DNA of 46,993 nt from Bacillaceae bacterium SAS-127. GTDB taxonomy: Bacteria; Bacillota; Bacilli; Bacillales; Domibacillaceae. Location: the NCBI GenBank assembly GCA_002261155.1, contig NKXN01000041.1:1-46993 (forward strand), in the 5' to 3' direction. Shown here in pieces: positions 32,540-39,927 of this stretch (its first letter is position 1; each line of letters starts with the position of its first letter). The notes under the pieces were generated by a model. It worked only from the letters and a program-made list of their open reading frames with translations, was not told the DNA's origin and searched no databases. Position numbers and translations under genes: made by a program.

Positions 32540-33574
32540 TTATGCGTATTGCGGAGTTAAAATGCTAATGATTTCATCAGCGATATTTTCACTTAATGAT
32601 AGTTCGGAAGTAAAGCCGACACAAGAACAGTTCATTTCACCGAGAACGTACGTATCGTTGCCGTGTTCATCTGTATCAAGCATGAAATCGGCTGTCCAAA
32701 TAAGTGGTAAGTCTAAGTTGCCAAGTTTGTTCGTAATTGTGCTCAAATTAGCAATAAATAGGTCGATTAATTCTGGCCAATCGCTCGGAGCATCGTAACG
32801 ATATTGAGCTCCTGAGAATAACGTGGCAGAAAAGGCATCCGCTTGAGCTGCTGGTTTTTTATGAACAACATTGACTGGTGTGCGATGAAGCATGAGGAGA
32901 CGAATTTCTCCTTCTTTAATTCTGGGGAGAAATGGCATATCAACTAACATCCCGTTATCGCCTGTAATATATTGCTCACAGAAGGTTAAAAAGTCTCCAA
33001 GCTCGTGATATTCTACATGGTTATCTTTCGCTTCTGTACATTTTACTTTTGCCATAAGTGGAACGGCTTTAACATCTGCTAGTTTATCGACTAGTTGAAC
33101 GCGCCAAATTCCTGCGCCAGTGGAGCCGCGATTTTGTTTTAATACACGTTCGCCATGTAACAAAGATTTTGGAAAGGAGTTTCTGAATGATTCAATATCG
33201 TAATACGCAAATGTGTTGTCAGGAACTAAGTCAGTATCACGAAGTTTAACGAGCGCATCTTTTGCTCCGAAGTTAGTCATCACATCTGGATGTGACATTC
33301 CTTTGACGCCATTGTCGCAAAGCTTGCGGAGCATATCAAAATAATTTGCTTCATCTGCTAAATTTCCTGGGTTAATACGACTTACATATGCATCAGCTGT
33401 GTTGGAAACATGTTGTAAAATTTCATCTTTCTTTTCGTGGGAGTAAAAAATGACTTCGGCAGTCCAACCCCGTTTTTCTAGTGATTTTACAATCGGCATC
33501 GTATCAGGACGATAGCCATCTGGTCCTTTATCTGTTCCACCTGCAACTTCAAAAATAACGATATGCTTTTTCAT
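32540..33574 (-). CDS. Cj0069-like ATP-grasp protein
   Basis: 344 residues. The opening IVIFEVAGGTDKGPDGYRPDTMPIVKSLEKRGW and the ATP-grasp loop GERVLKQNRGSTGAGIWRV, followed by LGEMNCSCVGF as the metal-ligand end, match the Cj0069-like family. ATP-grasp enzymes form amide or related bonds through acyl-phosphates. The acceptor is not known for this family. AGGAG precedes the ATG. It is divergent from the LPXTG surface gene. Confidence 0.82.
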   Translation of the reverse strand: MKKHIVIFEVAGGTDKGPDGYRPDTMPIVKSLEKRGWTAEVIFYSHEKKDEILQHVSNTADAYVSRINPGNLADEANYFDMLRKLCDNGVKGMSHPDVMTNFGAKDALVKLRDTDLVPDNTFAYYDIESFRNSFPKSLLHGERVLKQNRGSTGAGIWRVQLVDKLADVKAVPLMAKVKCTEAKDNHVEYHELGDFLTFCEQYITGDNGMLVDMPFLPRIKEGEIRLLMLHRTPVNVVHKKPAAQADAFSATLFSGAQYRYDAPSDWPELIDLFIANLSTITNKLGNLDLPLIWTADFMLDTDEHGNDTYVLGEMNCSCVGFTSELSLSENIADEIISILTPQYA

Positions 33575-33686
33575 TTAGTCAGCTCCTCGTATAGTTCTTA
33601 AGTAACGACAATAATGTACCATCGATACCATAAAAATGGAATATAATTACGAAATACTTCATAATAACTTAACAAATTTTACAAAT

Positions 33687-33716
33687 GGTGCCTGTCACTC
33701 CCCGGATTTTGTCGAA
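33687..33716 (+). repeat. Interspersed ~30-bp repeat, copy D
   Basis: GGTGCCTGTCACTCCCCG with exact TTTGTCGAA (33708-33716), between divergent ATP-grasp and LPXTG genes, 114 bases before the LPXTG start codon. Confidence 0.92.
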
Positions 33717-33830
33717 AAAAAATAGATGAATGTTCAGGGGGGGCGTTTACAATATTTTTATGTACTGATAAAATATTGTAATGAATGGATTCTCAGTGAA
33801 AGTAGAGAGAAAAGAAAGGGAGGGACGACG

Positions 33831-35213
33831 ATGAACGTTCACATTCGGAAGAAGATGCCGGCCATTATCGGGTTTCTTTTTGGGTTATGTATGGTGATCA
33901 ATGCCTTTCCGCCGTTTGCACAGGCTCAAACAACGAAGGCGGATGTAGTAGATCAAATAAGACTATTAGCTGCAAACGGACAGGCAAAGAATAGTTTTCA
34001 TGAATATGAAGATGTGAAAATTGAAATAGAATGGTCAACGAAATCAGCGATACAACCGAAGGACCAAGTAACGATCGAACTGCCAAAAGAGCTACAAGCC
34101 CACAGCGAAAAAGTTTCTATGAAAGATGCGGATGGACAGTCCATTGGGCAATGTGTCGCTACCAAAACGACACTTACATGTACATATGATGAGGCTGTAA
34201 AGGATAAATCTAACGTAAAGGGTTCATTCCTTATTCAGGCGCAAATCAAAAGTATGGAAGAAAAAGAGGTAACGAAAAAACTAGCGTTTCAAGTGAATGG
34301 AAAAACGTATCATGTACCTGTCGATATCATCGGTCATGATGTAAAGGAAAATCCTGAAACAATTGTTCTTAAACGTAACGATTCAAAGGTGACACAATCT
34401 TCACAAACAAAAACAGGCGTGGTAAATGAACAAGCGCACATTCAAATTGTAAAAGTCGATCAAGAAGATCAAAATCAACTATTACAAGGAGCACAATTTG
34501 ACCTGCTACAAAACGGGAAAATTATCGATTCTTTAGTGACAGATACGAACGGAAAAGCAATATCGAAAGAGCTATCTGACGGGACGTACACGTTAAAAGA
34601 AACGAAAGCACCGACAGGCTATCAATTGCTGGCGAAAACGATCGACATCAAGCTAGAAAATAAGCAAGATGTTTTAATGGTTGTTCCAAATACGAAAGAG
34701 CTTGGTAGTTTGAAAGTTATTAGGAAAGATAGTGAAACAAGCGCTGTGTTAAAAGGCGCAGAATTCCAGTTGTATGATGAAGAGGGACATATTGCTTCAC
34801 AGCCAAAAACAACCGATCAAAATGGAGTAGCTCTTTTTGAGAAATTAGCTTCAGGTCAATACTTGCTAAAAGAAACAAAAGCGCCTGAAGGCTATAATAA
34901 ATCTGATGTGACATTTTCGGTCAAGATTGTTGCTGGAGGAGTTACGCAACTAGAAGTCAAAAATGAAAAACAAAAGGTGCTTCCAAAACAACCAAATTCG
35001 AGTGGAACAGGAGTTGGAATACCGGTGAAAAAGCCGGATTCACCTACAACAGTGACGAAGAGACCAAGCACATCAACTGGAACGACTGTTAATAAACAAA
35101 AAAGCGACAACAAGTCTTCGAGTAAGCTACCTCAAACAGGAGATACTGCTGGCTCGATGGCACCGATTCTTGGCGCATTCTTGATTTTAGCCGCGATTCG
35201 TTTGAAAATCTAA
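33831..35213 (+). CDS. LPXTG-anchored surface protein with two Cna-B/SpaA-like domains
   Basis: 460 residues: a signal peptide (IGFLFGLCMVINAFPPFAQAQ), an adhesin-like N domain with a possible intramolecular disulfide (CVATKTTLTC), and two SpaA/Cna-B prealbumin-like domains (about 205-285 and 290-370). Each domain has a candidate isopeptide Lys (IVKVD, VIRKD) and Glu (LKETKAP). A Ser/Thr/Pro/Lys-rich wall-spanning region precedes the sorting signal KLPQTGDTAG, hydrophobic helix and RLKI end (LPQTG at about 433-437). ATG 33831 has AAAGGGAGGG. It ends in its own terminator, after which a sortase gene follows. Confidence 0.92.
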   Translation: MNVHIRKKMPAIIGFLFGLCMVINAFPPFAQAQTTKADVVDQIRLLAANGQAKNSFHEYEDVKIEIEWSTKSAIQPKDQVTIELPKELQAHSEKVSMKDADGQSIGQCVATKTTLTCTYDEAVKDKSNVKGSFLIQAQIKSMEEKEVTKKLAFQVNGKTYHVPVDIIGHDVKENPETIVLKRNDSKVTQSSQTKTGVVNEQAHIQIVKVDQEDQNQLLQGAQFDLLQNGKIIDSLVTDTNGKAISKELSDGTYTLKETKAPTGYQLLAKTIDIKLENKQDVLMVVPNTKELGSLKVIRKDSETSAVLKGAEFQLYDEEGHIASQPKTTDQNGVALFEKLASGQYLLKETKAPEGYNKSDVTFSVKIVAGGVTQLEVKNEKQKVLPKQPNSSGTGVGIPVKKPDSPTTVTKRPSTSTGTTVNKQKSDNKSSSKLPQTGDTAGSMAPILGAFLILAAIRLKI

Positions 35214-35219
35214 ACGAGC

Positions 35220-35257
35220 ATACAATCCCTCGTCGTAGCAGCGAGGGATTTTTTTGA
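35220..35257 (+). terminator. Terminator between LPXTG protein and sortase genes
   Basis: AATCCCTCG pairs with CGAGGGATT and is followed by a T tract, so the sortase gets its own promoter or read-through. Confidence 0.85.
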
Positions 35258-35275
35258 TAGAGAGGGGAGAAGAAC

Positions 35276-35893
35276 ATGAGAAAGTGGATTGTCGGTCTAT
35301 TATTCACAGCAGGCATTATTTTATTGATTTCGCCGCTGATCAAGTATCAGCTCATCGACTTTAGTGCTTCTAAAGTGTCTATCGATCAATATTCTGCCGA
35401 AGAGTTACAACAGAACAATGAGAAGGAAGCAACCTTTGACTATGAAGCGATTACTCCACCGACAATGACTAATGTGTTGAGTTCATCGGTGAACATGGAC
35501 GACCCAGCTGTTATCGGGGTGATTACGATACCTGATGTTGACATCGAATTGCCGATACTAAAAGGAACGACGAATGCCAACTTACTTGTCGGTGCGGCAA
35601 CGATGCGTCCAGATCAACAAATGGGGCAAGGAAACTATGCGCTAGCTGGCCATCACACCCGCTCGAAAGATCAATTTTTCGGACACGTACCCGAGCTGAA
35701 AAAAGGTGCAGACATCTATGTAACAGATAAAAAAAATAAGTATCACTACAAAGTGACCGAAAACAAAATCATTTCAGAAACCGAAACGGACGTCATCAAC
35801 GATACAACCGAAAGTAAAATCACCTTGATCACTTGTGACGTTCCGACGAAAACGAGCAAGCGCGTCATGGTACAAGGTGTATTAGTGGAATAG
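35276..35893 (+). CDS. Class A-like sortase
   Basis: 205 residues: an N-terminal membrane anchor (WIVGLLFTAGIILLISPLI), then a sortase beta-barrel with catalytic His126 (YALAGHHTRS), Cys187 in TLITC, and Arg196 (TSKRVMVQG). The TLxTC and LAGH motifs are those of SrtA. It should cut LPXTG proteins between Thr and Gly and attach them to lipid II. Its position directly after an LPQTG gene points to that protein as a main substrate. GAGGGGAG gives a good ribosome binding site. Confidence 0.92.
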   Translation: MRKWIVGLLFTAGIILLISPLIKYQLIDFSASKVSIDQYSAEELQQNNEKEATFDYEAITPPTMTNVLSSSVNMDDPAVIGVITIPDVDIELPILKGTTNANLLVGAATMRPDQQMGQGNYALAGHHTRSKDQFFGHVPELKKGADIYVTDKKNKYHYKVTENKIISETETDVINDTTESKITLITCDVPTKTSKRVMVQGVLVE

Positions 35894-35978
35894 TTCTCAT
35901 CAAATTTTAATCTTTCTCTTCTTTTTCCTTAATGTTCCTTTCTTATGATAGAAGTAACAAAAAAAGGAGGTAAGAGAA

Positions 35979-36569
35979 ATGAAAAAGAAATTATGGGCAG
36001 TCGCTTTAACGGGAGCATTAACTTTAGGAGGCATCACTCAAGTAGCGGAGGCGGATGATCACAAAGAGAAAAAGGTAGCTGTGAAAATCACTCGCGACAA
36101 AGCAAAGAAAATCGCTTTGAATAGCGTCAAAGGCAAAGTAACTGACGTCGATTTAGAAAGAAAAAATAAACAGTGGGTGTATGAAGTAGAAATCCGCACA
36201 ACAAAAGGTGAACAAGAAGTACATGTTGATGCTCAAACAGGTAAAATTTTAGCAAAGAGTCAAGTGAAAGTTACTCGCGATCAAGCGAAGAAAATCGCTT
36301 TAGCTAAAGTCAAAGGCAAAGTAACCGAAATTGAACTAGAAAACAAAAATGGTAGCTGGGTATACGAAGTGGAAGTTACTACAGCCAAAGGCGAAACGGA
36401 TATGTACATAAACGCTCAAACAGGTGAAATCTCATCCATTCGCCATGACAATGATGATCGCGATGACTGGGATGACGATCGATATGACGAAGATGATCGT
36501 GACGATGATCAGGACGAAGATGATGACGACGAAGATGACGATGACGATGACGATCGTGATGATGATTAA
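35979..36569 (+). CDS. Secreted PepSY protein with poly-acidic tail
   Basis: 196 residues: signal peptide (KKKLWAVALTGALTLGGITQVAEA), two PepSY repeats (KITRDKAKKIALNSVKGKVTDVDLE with HVDAQTGKI; KVTRDQAKKIALAKVKGKVTEIELE with YINAQTGEI), then a ~40-residue tail of almost pure Asp/Glu/Arg. The two repeats are highly similar to each other in DNA and protein, so they come from a recent internal duplication. AAAAGGAGG lies at ideal distance. A larger PepSY protein with an analogous tail is at 28951-30021 next to a two-component system, which may control both. Confidence 0.88.
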   Translation: MKKKLWAVALTGALTLGGITQVAEADDHKEKKVAVKITRDKAKKIALNSVKGKVTDVDLERKNKQWVYEVEIRTTKGEQEVHVDAQTGKILAKSQVKVTRDQAKKIALAKVKGKVTEIELENKNGSWVYEVEVTTAKGETDMYINAQTGEISSIRHDNDDRDDWDDDRYDEDDRDDDQDEDDDDEDDDDDDDRDDD

Positions 36570-36574
36570 ATAGA

Positions 36575-36608
36575 GTGAGGGGGAACTTTTAGTTCACCCC
36601 TTTTTTTG
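36575..36608 (+). terminator. Terminator of the secreted PepSY gene
   Basis: GGGGGAAC pairs with GTTCACCCC (imperfect), then seven T residues. Confidence 0.8.
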
Positions 36609-36612
36609 TATT

Positions 36613-37386
36613 TCACGACTGAATGGTACTTGCTTCATCTAAAACTTCAAAATGCCGCTCGTCTAATAAACGGTTGACAATTCCCCAGTAATAGCCAAAT
36701 ACGCGCTTCATTTTCTTGCCGTTTTTTAGCTTACGAAAGAGAATGGCTAAGGCTTCGCGGCCAAGCTTGGTACGATCTTCATCAGTATAGTGAAAATAAA
36801 ATTTGGTGGAAAGCTGTACGACGCGATAGCACTCTTTAATCATAGCAGAGTCATTCCAAATCGCTTTCGCATAGGAAATAAATGATTCGGGTACATGTTT
36901 TAAGCTACGTGTTTTTAAAGACTTGTTAGTTTTTGAAAGAGTACTAGTTTCGTGGGGTGCCAATGGCTCGACAACTTTTTCTTGATGTGATGCGGGTTCA
37001 GGCTGTTCGTTCTTTGTTTTTGGGGTGTCATTGTTGATCCAGCGGTTGAACACCCAAAGATTGCTTGATTGCGATTGGTTCTTTCTTTCCGTGGCGTACA
37101 CAGTTAAAATCCCAAGCTTCACCGCTTTTCTTCTCATGCGATGAAACGTCGACTCCGAGATAGGACCTAATTTTTTTCCGGCAGCTTTTAATAAAACCGC
37201 AATCGAGGCATTACTGACGCCGATGACTTTGGCACAAAAACGGAGTAATGTTTTGAAGCAAATCAGTTCACTTTTCGTGAAATCCTTTTTATGCTCGAAT
37301 AAGAACGCTTCGATATGATGGTTGAATTGTTGTAAATCACGAAATTGACTGTATGATTGAAATTGAGTAATCGGACCTGACCGCAT
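36613..37386 (-). CDS. Replication/regulation-type helix-turn-helix protein
   Basis: 257 residues from ATG 37386, which has GGGGGG at good spacing. The N-terminal half has RDLQQFNHHIEAFLFEHKKDFTKSELICFKTLLRFCAKVIGVSNASIAVLL and then a winged-helix-like GPISESTFHRMRRKAVKLGILTVYATE. A variable, Pro/Lys-rich linker and a C-terminal helical domain (FISYAKAIWNDSAMIKECYRVVQLSTKFYF) follow. I know this as a recurrent family of HTH proteins in Bacillus, sometimes on plasmids, but have no firm name. A perfect palindrome upstream (37402-37428) suggests autoregulation. The gene may be of plasmid or phage origin. Confidence 0.65.
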   Translation of the reverse strand: MRSGPITQFQSYSQFRDLQQFNHHIEAFLFEHKKDFTKSELICFKTLLRFCAKVIGVSNASIAVLLKAAGKKLGPISESTFHRMRRKAVKLGILTVYATERKNQSQSSNLWVFNRWINNDTPKTKNEQPEPASHQEKVVEPLAPHETSTLSKTNKSLKTRSLKHVPESFISYAKAIWNDSAMIKECYRVVQLSTKFYFHYTDEDRTKLGREALAILFRKLKNGKKMKRVFGYYWGIVNRLLDERHFEVLDEASTIQS

Positions 37387-37401
37387 GTTAGATACCCCCC
37401 A

Positions 37402-37428
37402 TTCTATATATTCACCCTCTATATAGAA
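37402..37428. promoter_or_regulatory. Perfect 9-bp inverted repeat in a divergent promoter region
   Basis: TTCTATATA (37402-37410) and TATATAGAA (37420-37428) are separated by 9 bases, immediately upstream of the HTH gene's ribosome binding site. It is a likely operator for the HTH protein and may also affect the divergent SDR gene. Confidence 0.65.
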
Positions 37429-37484
37429 AAAGCGGGGCGAAAAGGACACCCTATTTGACAAAAAAGTTTGAGAGGAGAGGTTGT

Positions 37485-38144
37485 ATGGGGAAAATTGCAC
37501 TTGTTGCTGGGGCGACGGGGTTGGTTGGAAGTGAGTTAGTTCGACAGTTATTAGCGACACGAGAGTATGAAAAAGTGATCACGATTGTCAGGCGCTCATC
37601 TGAAATGGTGCATGATAAGCTGGAGGAGAAGGTCGTAAATTTTGATGCACTGACGTTAGACGAGCCGATCGATCATGTGTACTGCTGTCTCGGCACAACG
37701 ATCAAAAAAGCGAAGACGAAAGAGGCGTTTCAAAAGGTCGATTTAGATTATCCGCTCCTGCTAGCTAAGCTGGCGAAAAAACATCAAGCTTCTCAATTTC
37801 TCGTCATTTCTTCGATGGGAGCTAGTGTGAAATCTCCATTTTTTTATAGTCAAGTGAAAGGAGAGCTTGAGCAGCAGCTACAAGAACTTGAACTAAATGG
37901 ACTTCACATTTTTCGTCCGTCGCTGTTACTTGGGGCGCGGGAGGAATTCCGTCTTGGCGAAGCAACCACTGAAAAGTTAGCTAGCGTGTTTCCTTTTCTT
38001 TTTACTGGACCGCTGAAAAAATATCAGCCGATTCACGCGAAAACAGTTGCTTATGCCATGATGGCTACAGCACTAACAGAGAGTCGAGGCATGCATATTT
38101 ATGAGTCTGAAAGCATCGCAAAAAAAGAGGAAGTCCCATTATAG
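37485..38144 (+). CDS. NAD(P)-binding SDR-type oxidoreductase (Tip30/HTATIP2-like)
   Basis: 219 residues. GKIALVAGATGLVGSELVRQLL is a Rossmann GATGxxG motif; YCCLGTTIKKAKTKEAFQKVDLDYPLLLAKLAKKHQASQFLVISSMGA and FFYSQVKGELEQQL carry the active-site Tyr-x-x-x-Lys (YSQVK). It is an atypical SDR of the HTATIP2/Tip30-like class, as in B. subtilis YraR-type proteins. ATG 37485 follows AGAGGAGAGG. Substrate unknown. Confidence 0.85.
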   Translation: MGKIALVAGATGLVGSELVRQLLATREYEKVITIVRRSSEMVHDKLEEKVVNFDALTLDEPIDHVYCCLGTTIKKAKTKEAFQKVDLDYPLLLAKLAKKHQASQFLVISSMGASVKSPFFYSQVKGELEQQLQELELNGLHIFRPSLLLGAREEFRLGEATTEKLASVFPFLFTGPLKKYQPIHAKTVAYAMMATALTESRGMHIYESESIAKKEEVPL

Positions 38145-38159
38145 GACCTCCTCTTATTC
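38120..38159. terminator. Bidirectional terminator between SDR and DegV genes
   Basis: AAGAGGA-GTCC pairs with GGAC-TCCTCTT with flanking A and T tracts. It overlaps the SDR stop codon and the DegV 3' end. Confidence 0.8.
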
Positions 38160-39005
38160 GTTCTCCCAAATGAGCGCGAGCGTGCCTTCACCAGCATGAA
38201 CAGCAATCGTTGAGCTAATTTCTCCAATGACAAAGTTCACATTTGGAAACTCTTGTTCAAGTATTTGCTGAAGAGACTGTGCTTTCTCTAAGACATTTCC
38301 GTGCATGATCCGAATTTCAGGAATGCGATGCATGTCATATTTTTCTCTCACGATGTCAATTACACGCTTGAGCGCTTTTTTCTCAGAACGTACTTTTTCG
38401 CATAATTCAAATTCGCCGTTGCTATTGACGCAAATGATCGGCTTTACTTGTAAAATTGTACCGAGCAAATAAGAAGTGCCTGACATCCGGCCGCCTTTAT
38501 AAAATTGCTCTAGGCTCCCTAACAGCACTAAGTTTTGTGATTTGGCCGTTTCCACATTTAGCTTCTCGGCGATTGTTTGTGGGTCCATGTCCTCATCCGC
38601 ATATGTCAATCCTTTATATATGAGCGAAGTAATGGCATAGGACATCGATTTAGAATCGACCATATAAGTGTCCAATCCAGCCATCTCTGCACCAGCTTTG
38701 GAGGTCGCATATGTGCCGCTTAGTTTACTAGATACATGAATGGCGATTGCACATTCATATTCTTCTTTCAGCTTTTCAAACAAACTAGCAAATACGCCCA
38801 CAGGTGGTTGAGAAGTTTTCGGAATGTTCTTCTCCGCTTTAATTCTAGTATATAATTCATCTGTCGTTAACGTAATGCCATCCTCAAATGCATCCTCACC
38901 AAAAATAATACTAAGAGGAACAACATACACATCCGGATGATTGCGCAACTCTTCCGTAATAAAAGCCGTACTATCTGTCACCCAAGCAATCTTCTTCTTT
39001 GTCAT
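38154..39005 (-). CDS. DegV family fatty-acid-binding protein
   Basis: 283 residues: IAWVTDSTAFITEELRNHPDVYVVPLSIIFGEDAFEDG, TSQPPVGVFASLFEKLKEEYECAIAIHVSSKLSGTYATSKAGAEM, and VDSKSMSYAITSLIYKGL are the DegV/FakB hallmarks. FakB proteins present fatty acids to FakA kinase for phosphorylation in Firmicutes; DegV paralogues of unknown lipid specificity are common in Bacillus. The start at 39005 with AAGGATGAAG is chosen over a frame-open ATG at 39062. No fakA lies in the window. Confidence 0.92.
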   Translation of the reverse strand: MTKKKIAWVTDSTAFITEELRNHPDVYVVPLSIIFGEDAFEDGITLTTDELYTRIKAEKNIPKTSQPPVGVFASLFEKLKEEYECAIAIHVSSKLSGTYATSKAGAEMAGLDTYMVDSKSMSYAITSLIYKGLTYADEDMDPQTIAEKLNVETAKSQNLVLLGSLEQFYKGGRMSGTSYLLGTILQVKPIICVNSNGEFELCEKVRSEKKALKRVIDIVREKYDMHRIPEIRIMHGNVLEKAQSLQQILEQEFPNVNFVIGEISSTIAVHAGEGTLALIWENE

Positions 39006-39081
39006 ATCTTCATCCTTTTCCAGGCCATAAATTCCCCGAATATTGTAGTATTTTGTAGACATAATTATACCTTGACCGGGG

Positions 39082-39110
39082 AGTGCCTGTCACCACCCGA
39101 ATTATGTCGA
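39082..39110 (+). repeat. Interspersed ~30-bp repeat, divergent copy E
   Basis: AGTGCCTGTCACCACCCG followed by TATGTCGAT. It lies 77 bases upstream of the DegV start on the opposite strand. The left flank CCGGGGAGTG contains the reverse-complement end motif, so this copy may be palindromically rearranged. The 3' part has two mismatches to TTTGTCGAA. Confidence 0.8.
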
Positions 39111-39401
39111 TTTTGTTAGCGAATATAGAGGTTGGCATTTTTTGAGGCTCGTTAACGAATAAAAACTTGCCTAAGTAACTAGGTTTCTAGCTGCATTCAT
39201 AATAAGGAGAAATTGTAATAAGGTGTGATGTTAGGTAAAATATGTATGGGTAATTAGGAGTAAAAGAACTTGTTATCAACTAAAAAGGGGGAAGATGAAT
39301 ATTAAACGAGTGGCTATTTCCTTAGTTGTTTCTTTAGGTATCTGAAAAAACAATCAAAGATTAAAAAGAATAATCTCTTTAATTAAAATTATTAAAATAT
39401 A
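39111..39401 (+). other. Low-complexity intergenic stretch with signal-peptide remnant
   Basis: This 291-base stretch has no intact gene. At 39295-39345 a strong ribosome binding site (AAAAAGGGGGAAG) and ATG open MNIKRVAISLVVSLGI, a typical start of a secreted protein, which stops at TGA after 16 codons. I read it as the 5' remnant of a lost secreted-protein gene. The rest is A/T-rich with no structure I can name. Confidence 0.5.
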
Positions 39402-39430
39402 TTGACATAATAAAAATAGTCTGTTAATTT
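39402..39430 (+). promoter_or_regulatory. Promoter of the T-box/brnQ transcript
   Basis: TTGACA (39402-39407) and TAATTT (39425-39430) are separated by exactly 17 bases, ahead of the T-box leader. Confidence 0.7.
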
Positions 39431-39436
39431 ATTAAT

Positions 39437-39715
39437 CAATCAATAAATTCTATGACGAGAAAGAGTACGACAAGCCCCCTGTTCTACAGAGAATCGGCAG
39501 CTGGTGAGAGCCGATGTTCAGGATTTGTCCGAAAATCATCTCTGAGATGCAAAGCTGAACAAGAGTAAGCTTTGACGGGTTTTCCGCCGTTATCATGGAG
39601 CGCGTATGATTGTACGTGACTGGAGAGCTGTTTTGTATCGTTGTCGATACGGGCAGAATATGGGTGGTAACGCGAGCATAAACTCGTCCCTGTTTTTGGG
39701 GACGAGTTTTTTTAT
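39437..39715 (+). ncRNA. T-box leader, probable isoleucine specifier
   Basis: ATGACGAGAAAGAGTA opens stem I. AGCTGGTGAGAGCCGATG is the usual AG-bulge/distal-loop side, and GAAAATCATCTCTGAG contains the specifier region where ATC (Ile) is followed by A. The T-box proper GGGTGGTAACGCGAG lies at 39662-39676 (usual GGGTGGNACCGCG, with AA for AC). A terminator stem ACTCGTCCC/GGGGACGAGTT and T tract follows (39679-39713). Uncharged tRNA-Ile would relieve termination and allow expression of the downstream amino-acid transporter. Confidence 0.93.
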
Positions 39716-39747
39716 TTTTCCAGAATCAGTACATACGCATATTTATT

Positions 39748-39900
39748 GTCTAGCTGTAGGCGCTAGCGACTAGTGTACTTCCACGATCCTCCTTGCGATA
39801 AGTCAACATCGATTCACTCTCGTTCATCGTGTTTCCTTTATCTCGATCGGGTCGTTTCAGTCCATACGTCGCTGAACGAGCGCCTTCCGCATTTCTTATT
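39748..39900. repeat. Interspersed repeat of alkaliphilic/related Bacillus type
   Basis: From GTCTAGCTGTAGGCGCTAGCGAC through ATCCTCCTTGCGATAAGTCAAC and TTTCCTTTATCTCGATCGGG to CTGAACGAGCGCCT, this block resembles an interspersed repeat I recall from Bacillus-related genomes. It lies inside the mRNA leader, between the T-box terminator and the brnQ ribosome binding site, with CTAGCTGTAGGCGCTAG-like ends. There is no second copy in the window, so the call rests on recall. Confidence 0.55.
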
Positions 39901-39927
39901 TTACAAAAACAAAAGGAGAGATTTGCA

